Of a stretch of DNA of 64,000 nucleotides, positions 16,418-24,300 are shown one piece after another. The DNA is taken from NCBI GenBank assembly GCA_026692865.1, contig JAPLNI010000053.1:62001-126000 (forward strand), given 5' to 3'. Both the position numbers and the translations under genes were made by a program. Source of the stretch: Planctomycetota bacterium (GTDB lineage: Bacteria > Planctomycetota > Planctomycetia > Pirellulales > Pirellulaceae). The notes under the pieces were generated by a model, which saw only the letters and a program-made list of their open reading frames with translations, did not search any database and was not told where the DNA came from. Position 1 is the stretch's first letter. Each line of letters starts with the position of its first letter.

Positions 16418-17911
16418 ATGAACCTAATCTATCTTACCGCAACACAAATCGCCCAGCTTATTCACTCGCGACAGGTCACTAGCGAGCAAGCTACACAAGC
16501 GTTCCTAGACCGAATCTCTGCCACCGATTCGCGAGTTGGTGCTTTTCTGAGTGTCGCAGGCGATCGAGCCATCGATCAAGCGAGAAAAGTTGATCAAAAG
16601 ATCGCAAAAGGTCAAATCGACTCGCCGTTTGCCGGTGTTCCTGTCGCAATCAAGGACGTACTTTGCACGACTGATGAACCGACCACGGCCGCATCGAAAA
16701 TTTTGAAGGGATATGTTTCGCCCTATAAAGCAACCGTCGTTGAAAAACTTGAGTCTGCCGGGATAGTCATTCTGGGCAAGACGAACTTGGACGAATTTGC
16801 GATGGGCGGATCGACCGAGAACAGCGGTTATCAGCTTACGAAAAACCCGTGGGATCTGACACGGACTCCCGGTGGTAGTAGTGGAGGTTCGGCTGCCTGT
16901 ATTGCTGCAGCTCAAGCACCCATTTCGCTCGGGACGGACACAGGTGGTTCGATCCGGCAACCTGCGTCGTTCTGCGGTATCTGCGGACTCAAGCCGACTT
17001 ATGGTCGTGTCAGTCGATATGGCTTGCTCGCTTTCGCAAGCTCATTGGATCAAATCGGTCCGATGGCTCATTCGGTTGAAGACCTGGCATCTTTATTGGA
17101 AGTGATTGGCGGTCACGATCCCCGCGACTCGACCAGCATACCGCAACCAGTCACCGGACTCGCGGCTAAATTCGGGACTTCAATCGCTGGTTTGAAAATC
17201 GGAATTGTTCGTGAGCAGATAGAAAGCGAAGGCCTCGATCCGGAGATTCGCCAGAACCTGCTCAATGCTATCGAAGTCTATCAAAGCGAAGGTGCCAAGA
17301 TCGTCGATATAGAACTTCCAAACTCGCAGTACTCCATCGCAACCTACTACATCATTGCACCCGGCGAAGCAAGCAGTAACTTATCTCGCTACTCCGGTGC
17401 ACACTTTGGTTATAGATCATCAACGGTCACCGAGAAATCTGGATCGGCAACTGCTTCATCGTTGGTCGACATGTACTGTAACACTCGCGGTGAAGGATTC
17501 GGACCAGAAGTAAAACGCCGAGTCATGCTAGGCACTTATACATTAAGTGCTGGGTACTACGACGCTTATTATTTAAAGGCATTGAAAGTACGCCGCTTGA
17601 TTCGACAAGACTTCGATAAAGCTTTCGAACAAGTCGACTTGATCCTTGGACCGACAACACCAACTGCGGCATTTCCGATAGGTGAAAAAACTGACGACCC
17701 AGTACAGATGTACTTAGTCGATTTGTTTACTGTCGGAGCAAACCTTGCTGGCATCCCCGCACTTGCGATTCCCAATGGACAGTCCAAGAGTGGACTCCCA
17801 ATCGGCATGCAATTACAAGCCGCTCCACTTCGCGAAGACCTTCTGCTTCACGCTGGTCATGCCTACCAATCTACTACCCAATATCAGCCGACTTGGCCAA
17901 CGCTCTCATGA
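16418..17911 (+). CDS. gatA: Asp-tRNA(Asn)/Glu-tRNA(Gln) amidotransferase subunit A
   Basis: A 497-residue amidase-signature enzyme, the glutaminase subunit of GatCAB, which releases ammonia from glutamine for transamidation of mischarged Glu-tRNA(Gln) or Asp-tRNA(Asn). The catalytic triad sits at canonical numbers: Lys79 (VAIKDV), Ser154 (in GGSSGGS) and Ser178 (in DTGGSIRQP). The segment FCGICGLKPTYGRVSRYGL is typical GatA. The stop codon overlaps the gatB start as ATGA, so the two subunits are translationally coupled. No gatC gene lies beside it in this window. Confidence 0.96.
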   Translation: MNLIYLTATQIAQLIHSRQVTSEQATQAFLDRISATDSRVGAFLSVAGDRAIDQARKVDQKIAKGQIDSPFAGVPVAIKDVLCTTDEPTTAASKILKGYVSPYKATVVEKLESAGIVILGKTNLDEFAMGGSTENSGYQLTKNPWDLTRTPGGSSGGSAACIAAAQAPISLGTDTGGSIRQPASFCGICGLKPTYGRVSRYGLLAFASSLDQIGPMAHSVEDLASLLEVIGGHDPRDSTSIPQPVTGLAAKFGTSIAGLKIGIVREQIESEGLDPEIRQNLLNAIEVYQSEGAKIVDIELPNSQYSIATYYIIAPGEASSNLSRYSGAHFGYRSSTVTEKSGSATASSLVDMYCNTRGEGFGPEVKRRVMLGTYTLSAGYYDAYYLKALKVRRLIRQDFDKAFEQVDLILGPTTPTAAFPIGEKTDDPVQMYLVDLFTVGANLAGIPALAIPNGQSKSGLPIGMQLQAAPLREDLLLHAGHAYQSTTQYQPTWPTLS

Positions 17912-19407
17912 ACGCACCCGAATACACCACCATTGTTGGTCTTGAAGTCCACGTGCAACTGAAGACCGCTAGCAAGCTCTTCTGCCGATGCTCGACACAA
18001 TTCGGTGCACCACCGAACACTCAAGTTTGCCCGGTATGTTTGGGCCTTCCTGGAAGCCTTCCCGTCTTGAACGCCCAGGCAGTTCAGCTAGCCATGCGGA
18101 CCGGATTGGCTTTGCAATGTCGTATCGCAAATTTTACCAAATGGGATCGCAAGAATTATTTTTATCCAGACTTGCCCAAAGGCTATCAGATCAGCCAATT
18201 TGATTTACCAATTTGTGCAGAAGGTTTTTTAGAAATTGAAATAGGCAGCGAAGCAACCGCCACGAGAAAAAAAATTCGACTCGTTCGGGCTCACTTAGAG
18301 GAAGATGCAGGGAAAAGTCTCCACGACGAATCGGCAACACGAGACAGAAAGAAATCCGATACTCGTATCGACCTGAATCGGACGGGAACGCCTTTGCTTG
18401 AGATCGTAAGCGAACCTGATATTCGCTCGGCGGAAGAAGCAAAATCTTATCTAACTGAATTAAAGTTGCTCTTGGAGTATCTGGACGTATCCGACTGCAA
18501 TATGCAGGAAGGCTCGCTTCGAGTTGATGCAAACGTGAACGTCCATATTCCCAACAAGGACCCGAACGGCAAGCCGATTGCAACTCCGATTGTTGAAGTC
18601 AAGAACCTCAATAGCTTTCGAGCCGTTGAACGTGCCATCCAATACGAATCGGCGCGTCAGTATCAACTGTGGCAACAAAACGGTCTTTCGATTGGGCAAG
18701 CTCCTAAGCAAACACGCGGTTGGGATGATCAAGATGGAATCACAACGCTTCAACGTGAGAAAGAAGAGTCAGCGGATTACCGATACTTTCCAGACCCTGA
18801 TTTAGTGCCTGTGTTAATCGAAGAGTCCGAGATCGATCATGTGCTTCAATCACTTTGTGAGCTCCCTCAAACAAAGCGGCAACGCTTCGTAAGCGAATAT
18901 CAAATCAAACCGTACGATGCTGAAGTGATCGTTTCGCAAGGACTAGCAATCGCAACCTACTTTGAATCGCTGATCAAACTGGGTTCGACTCCCAAACGTG
19001 CGGCAGCTTGGATGCAACAGGACGTTCTGCGAACTCTCAGGGATCAAGATATTGCAATCGATCAATTTGCTGTAACTCCGTGTAAACTCGCAGGATTGTT
19101 AGTAGCGATCGAATCGGGAAAACTAGACACGACCCGCGGACGTGAAGTCTTCAACCAATTGGTTCAGAATCCGCAAATCGAGGTCGAGGCCGCCATTGAT
19201 TCTTTGGGAATTGTGCAAGTCGACAATCAAGCCATGGAACAGCTTTGCGCGGAACTTCTAGCCGCAAATCCGGATGTTGTCGAAAAGGTGAAATCGGGTA
19301 ACGCGAAAGCTATTGGAAGTCTTGTCGGACAAGCAAAGAAGAAAAACCCCAACGCCGATCCAAGAGTAGTTCAAGAGCTCTGCTTAACAATCATCAATGC
19401 ATCCTAG
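17908..19407 (+). CDS. gatB: Asp-tRNA(Asn)/Glu-tRNA(Gln) amidotransferase subunit B
   Basis: A 499-residue kinase-like subunit of GatCAB; it binds the tRNA, activates the acyl side chain with ATP and completes transamidation. N-terminal hallmark TTIVGLEVHVQLKTASKLFC and the motifs CPVCLGLPGSLPVLN, WDRKNYFYPDLPKGYQISQ and ADYRYFPDPDL are diagnostic. The C-terminal helical and YqeY-like tRNA-binding tail runs to NPNADPRVVQELCLTII. I use the ATG at 17908, which overlaps the gatA stop (ATGA), instead of the TTG five codons upstream. A cysteine pair in the N-terminal zinc region (CRCS... CPVC) is present. Confidence 0.96.
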   Translation: MNAPEYTTIVGLEVHVQLKTASKLFCRCSTQFGAPPNTQVCPVCLGLPGSLPVLNAQAVQLAMRTGLALQCRIANFTKWDRKNYFYPDLPKGYQISQFDLPICAEGFLEIEIGSEATATRKKIRLVRAHLEEDAGKSLHDESATRDRKKSDTRIDLNRTGTPLLEIVSEPDIRSAEEAKSYLTELKLLLEYLDVSDCNMQEGSLRVDANVNVHIPNKDPNGKPIATPIVEVKNLNSFRAVERAIQYESARQYQLWQQNGLSIGQAPKQTRGWDDQDGITTLQREKEESADYRYFPDPDLVPVLIEESEIDHVLQSLCELPQTKRQRFVSEYQIKPYDAEVIVSQGLAIATYFESLIKLGSTPKRAAAWMQQDVLRTLRDQDIAIDQFAVTPCKLAGLLVAIESGKLDTTRGREVFNQLVQNPQIEVEAAIDSLGIVQVDNQAMEQLCAELLAANPDVVEKVKSGNAKAIGSLVGQAKKKNPNADPRVVQELCLTIINAS

Positions 19408-20092
19408 AACTGGATGAAACGAATGCCACGACCGTTTGTTTGAAACGCGCCTGAGTCGTAACGGAAAAGATTCCCGGCGCTAAGCCAAAAAGGTCACGAA
19501 AACTATCGTCGATACACCTGCGAAATCGGGATTTTGCAATCGCGCGCGATTGGTTTGGATGAGTCTTTAGTAGCTGCTTCCCGTATCATTTAGCGAGCCA
19601 AGCCGTACACACAAAGCTCCGTAAAATCTGTGTCCAACCCGCTTATGGATAAGTCAAGTCGCAGTGTGCTTTAAAAGCTAATCCATCAACGATCTTCAGC
19701 AACACCAAAGTATCGACCTTAGAGGTTCCGCATACGCGTATCAAACCGACCCGCTGTAAGCCTTACATTGGACACGGACGGAGCGGAAGATACGGACCAA
19801 AAGCTCAATCGCACACAGGCCCGCATCGTCTGTGAAATCCGTCTCCTACGCGCGATCACAGATCAATTACGCTGTTATTTGAGATTAATCAACAGCCAAG
19901 CAATCAATGATCTTCAATAAAGTTAAAAGCATCGACAATAGAGGCCCTCTACACACGCGGTCAAAACCCTTCGCACAAAAGAGAGTAGGTCAATACGATT
20001 CGATCAAAAGTGTATTCAACGATCAACATTCAACTGAATACAGATGACTGCAAACTGCCTACCCTCATAAAAATTCGTTGGGAAGTTAAGAA
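19408..20092. other. Long convergent intergenic region with a decayed duplication
   Basis: About 685 bases between gatB and the convergent prenyltransferase-repeat gene without a persuasive open frame. Two related blocks, about 19684-19746 and 19904-19968, share the order ATCAAC/ATCAAT, GATCTTCA, ATCGAC, TAGAGG, CACACGCG-like and TCAAAACC-like words, and looser similarity (CTGTG..ATC, GCTGT, CAACAG) extends leftward, so the region seems to be an old tandem duplication of about 220 bases. No tRNA-like cloverleaf was seen. Confidence 0.45.
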
Positions 20093-21223
20093 TTATCTTT
20101 GATAGATCGGGAGATAGTGGTACTTCACCGACAAACTGAGTACGGCCATGGTGGTGGTGTAGACACTGCCGATGCCAGATTCTTCTCCACCTGGAGGCGC
20201 CCAACTGCCTTCGCTTTTCTGACGTTCCAGCAGGATTCTGCGGACATTTTCGTTGGCGGTTTGGGCGTATTTTGAACCTCGTTGATGCATCCCTTGTGCG
20301 TAGTAATACGTTCCGTAAAAGAAAAACCGGTCGCCCCATTTGGGAGGGTTTTCCATCAGCCAGTCGCTTGCCGAACTCACTAATGGCGAATCATAGGCAC
20401 CGCATACTTGATAAGCTAGAAGTCCCGCGCTGGTCATCGTGTAGGTTGCTCGGCGATCCCCAGCCGTGTAGGCGAACCCGCCGAGCGGTTCTTTAGGTGC
20501 CCCAGTTGAGTCCAGCGGTACCGTGAATGATTTGTTTAAGTACTCGAGTGCATCATCGATTGCGCCACCGGGGACTTCCATCCCGTCGTTCTTCGCCGAT
20601 CGAAGGGCCATCAACTGCCAGACCGACACCGACAAATCAGAATCAGTCGAATCGGGCGTGTAACGCCAACCGCCTTGATGCATCGGTTGTTTGGCTACTT
20701 GTTGTGAACGCAAGATCAAATCAATTCCACTACGACACTTTTCATGAATCTTTCGGTCTTGTTCTTCGCTGGCTCCCATTCCGATCAACTCTGTCAGCAT
20801 GAGCGTTATGATTCCATGTCCGTACATGCGTGATTCGTCCTTCTTACCGAAGTAGCCTTGTGCATCTTGCTTGTCGTCTCGCAGGCAGAACTCCACGGCC
20901 CTACGCATCGAATCTCCTCGGGGCGTCGGGTCGCTCGTTGTTGTTCCGGTAGAAGCCATTGCCATAATTGAAAGCGCGGTCATGGCAGTCGAGTATCCGC
21001 CATCGGAAATCGCTCCATCGTCGCGTTGCTTGGTAACCAGAAAATCGATCGCCTTTTCAACGCATCGATCGACTTCGTCTGTTGTCACGCTGTTCAATGT
21101 GGATGAGTTCGAGTTTACGTCGCCGGAGGTAGCCACTGGCGTCTGAGCAACCAAGTCGGTAGCCATAGCGATAATCACTATCGCAGCAACAGAATTTGTA
21201 ATTCGAATGATCGATTTTTTCAT
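20093..21223 (-). CDS. Secreted prenyltransferase/squalene-cyclase-repeat protein
   Basis: A 376-residue protein with an N-terminal signal (hydrophobic NSVAAIVIIAMATDL then VAQ) and an alpha/alpha-toroid built from repeats like DFLVTKQRDDGAISDGGYST, SQQVAKQPMHQGGWRY, GGFAYTAGDRRATYTMTSAG and LLERQKSEGSWAPP. These QxxDGxW-like repeats define the prenyltransferase/squalene oxidase fold. The acidic catalytic DXDD of true squalene-hopene cyclases is not evident, so it is probably a structural or binding toroid and not a terpene cyclase. It follows the giant coiled-coil gene by 92 bases on the same strand and likely ends that operon. Confidence 0.8.
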   Translation of the reverse strand: MKKSIIRITNSVAAIVIIAMATDLVAQTPVATSGDVNSNSSTLNSVTTDEVDRCVEKAIDFLVTKQRDDGAISDGGYSTAMTALSIMAMASTGTTTSDPTPRGDSMRRAVEFCLRDDKQDAQGYFGKKDESRMYGHGIITLMLTELIGMGASEEQDRKIHEKCRSGIDLILRSQQVAKQPMHQGGWRYTPDSTDSDLSVSVWQLMALRSAKNDGMEVPGGAIDDALEYLNKSFTVPLDSTGAPKEPLGGFAYTAGDRRATYTMTSAGLLAYQVCGAYDSPLVSSASDWLMENPPKWGDRFFFYGTYYYAQGMHQRGSKYAQTANENVRRILLERQKSEGSWAPPGGEESGIGSVYTTTMAVLSLSVKYHYLPIYQR

Positions 21224-21315
21224 GTGGAAATAATTTGCCGAAATCAGATGCTCGTCATAACACTATGATGCACATAAGCAAGCTACATCTTGTGTTTTTC
21301 AGCCTGCGACTCATT

Positions 21316-24300
21316 TTAATCTTTTGTGGACAAAATTTTGAAGTACTCTTCAACTTGTTTTCGATAAACGGGTGCGATACCTTCGCGTACTGTTTCTGCA
21401 GATTCTTCAGCAGATTGTTCTTGCAGCCTGCCCCAGTCGCCATCACTTTTTACTTCCGTTCCCAGCACAACTGTATCGGAAGAGTCGCCTGGTCGTGAGA
21501 CGGCTCGAGAGTCGGATGCTTTTGCCGAGGCAAGTGACGATTGCTTCTTAGTTGATTCTGATTCGCCACGTTGTTGATTCATTGATGCGGCTAATCGTCT
21601 AGTCGCTTCTGCGAGCGTGGCTGCCCGTTCGGACGCGTCTGACATCGACTCCCCAGAGGACTCGCTCGCACTTGACGAACGGCCCTTGGCTGAGCCGTTG
21701 GCTGCCGATTGCTCAGCCGATTTTTCTTGCGAGGCTTTCTCTTTTGCTAACTGTTGGTCCAATTCATCCAGCATGCGAGCCATCTCCTGGGGTGAAAGAA
21801 GGCTCTTTTGAGGTTTCTTGGTGCTGCCCGAGTCTGGTTGGGAGGATGGACTTTCGCCAGAGCTTGCCGCCGGTGCTTTCTTCGTTGCCGATTGTTCACC
21901 GAAGGTTGACTGTAAATCTTGAGCCGCCTTTTCAATAGCCTCTTTGGCGGTAAGAAGCGATTGCATACTTTGAACTGTCGCTTCCGTTGAGACTTTCGCA
22001 GGTTTGTACGGTTCGGCTGCGACAGGGGCTTCTTGCGAGGCTTGCATAAGGCTCTCTTGCGACTGACGCATCTCGCCGCTTGCTAGGTCGCCTATCGCTT
22101 GGGATTGTTGCATGAGTGCGTCACCGATGGCTGCGTTTTGCATTCGCGACTCATGCCGTGCTGCACGCGCGATTGATTCTGAAGCTTCTACGACACCTTG
22201 CACAAGTGCTTCTTGTTGATCGGCAGCACTTGCAACTTTATCTCGGCTCGCCTTCGGGCCATGTAAGGCCTCTAAAGCAGGGCTCGGTTCCGACGGTTGG
22301 TCTTTGCTCGCACGGCTTGCCTCGGCAAGTGCTTGCTGGAGGACGTCAGATGCATTCTTAGCTTGTTCAGCGGCGGAAGCAGCAACCTTTGATCCAAGTT
22401 GCAAGTGCGGGTTGTTTGCTGCAAGCTCATCTAGCTGTTGACTCTGTTGGCCTTCTCGGCGACTTTTGGCTTCATCTAATCGCTTCACAGCTTCTTGAAC
22501 TTGTTCAGCAACTTGAGCTTCAATACGCTCTGCCTTATGAAGTTCTTGATTCTTTTGCTCAAGGCGTGCGACTCGAGCCGCATCTTCCGGTTTTTCTTCA
22601 GCTTGACGTTTTGCGTCATTCGCTTCTTTACGACGTTGCTCCACAGACTTGCGTGTTTCCTTCAGCTTTTGCTCCGAACGAAGCAGCGATTGTTTGCTTT
22701 GATTCTCGATCTGTTGCGTGTAATTAATATCCTGATTTCGAAAGTTGCGTTGCCAATCTTCGGACTCGCGTCGACGGCTCTTGAGCTGGCTCTCGTCAGC
22801 AGCAACACTACTGGAGGAACCCTTCTCGAGTTTTTGCGTTTGTTGTGTAAGTTCTAGTTTGGACTGCTCAATTGCTCTCCCCAGTGATTTCGCTGAGTTT
22901 TTTATCGTATCCATCGATTGATTGGAGCTGCTCCGTTTCGAAGCATCGGCAGCCGATCGCAAGTCCTTTCGCATACGGTCGACATCCGTTGAAACAGCTG
23001 GGAGTTGACCTTTTTCTGTTGTAGATCGAATACGAGGCAGCACGGTCTCGGTCAAACGCGAGACCATTTCGGCGGACTCGTGAATTGCTCGTTGGAGGCT
23101 TTCTTTTTGCTCACGGTAATCTTGATCCGAGTTCTCGATCTCCACTTCTAAAGACTCTTCCTTCTTCGCGGAATAGTCGAGCGTCTTCATCGAATCATCG
23201 ACCGCATTTCGAGCGATTTTCGAAAGCTCTTGCTGCATCTGCGAATTTCGCGGAAGCTCTTTTTCTAACTGAGCAAGCACGCGCTCCGGATTCGAGCTCG
23301 ATAACTTTCGAAGCTTGTCTGCTTCATCATAAGTCATGTCCAGCGATTTTTTATCATCTGGAGCTAACGGGTTATTCTCGGGCATTTGTTTGACGGCCTC
23401 AGCAAGCGTACCTGCGAGCTTGCCTTCCTCGGACTCTCCTGCAAGTGCGGCTGCCTTTTGAGCTTGAGCGAGTCCATCAAAGTGTTCAGCAATCATTGTC
23501 ATCGCTTCGGCTGCATCGCGTTGAACCCCTGCAGATTCTTCAAGAGCGTCTTGAGCATCTCGATCGTCGGTCGCGTCGCGTGATGCGGTAATTGAGTCTT
23601 GGACACGCTGCTGAGCTTGTTGGACAATACCAGACGCAGCATCTGCATCGCGCGCAACTCGAGAAGCTTCTGCCTTCATAAGATCTTGTCGACTTGCCAT
23701 ATCCGACAGGGCTTCACGTAGCATTTGAACTGGGAGCTTGGACTGACTAATCTTATCGTCAACCTGGTCGATTCTTATATTTCGATCGGGAACGGTCCCT
23801 TCGCTGATGGATTTTGCAAGAGCTTCCGTTGGGGCGATGGTTTCTTCTAACGACTTGGATGCATCTCGGGCCAGCTTGGAAACCGTTGGCGCTAATTCAG
23901 TAAGACTCAATCTTGATTCATGAGCTGCCTGTTCAATCTTCTTTGTTTCTTCTCGCAATGATTTTTGCATCGATCGTAAGTCTTCCGAAGCATTAACCCA
24001 CGGTTCGTTCGACCAACGACGAGGACCAATTTTTTGATCAACTCGATTTGCAACATCGTTCCATTTGATCTTGTCAATATTCTCAACGATCTCCTTAGGA
24101 AAACCCGCCTCTCGCAGCGCGGTTACCGACCTTTCCAAGCGTTGCTTCATTGCATCCCATTGCCGCGGTTGCTCAAGTTTTGCCTCGGCAGAAAGTCCCT
24201 TCCATCGCTCTGTAGCTTGCAATTCGTCTAAGGTTCTTGCCGCCTGATGAAGCTCGTGAACTGCTTCAAGTTTCTTAATTGACGAGGCAACGGCCTTCAG

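Noticed and set aside
20093-21223. True squalene-hopene cyclase
   Set aside because: Only about 376 residues, secreted, and lacking the DXDD catalytic motif; just the toroid repeats are shared.
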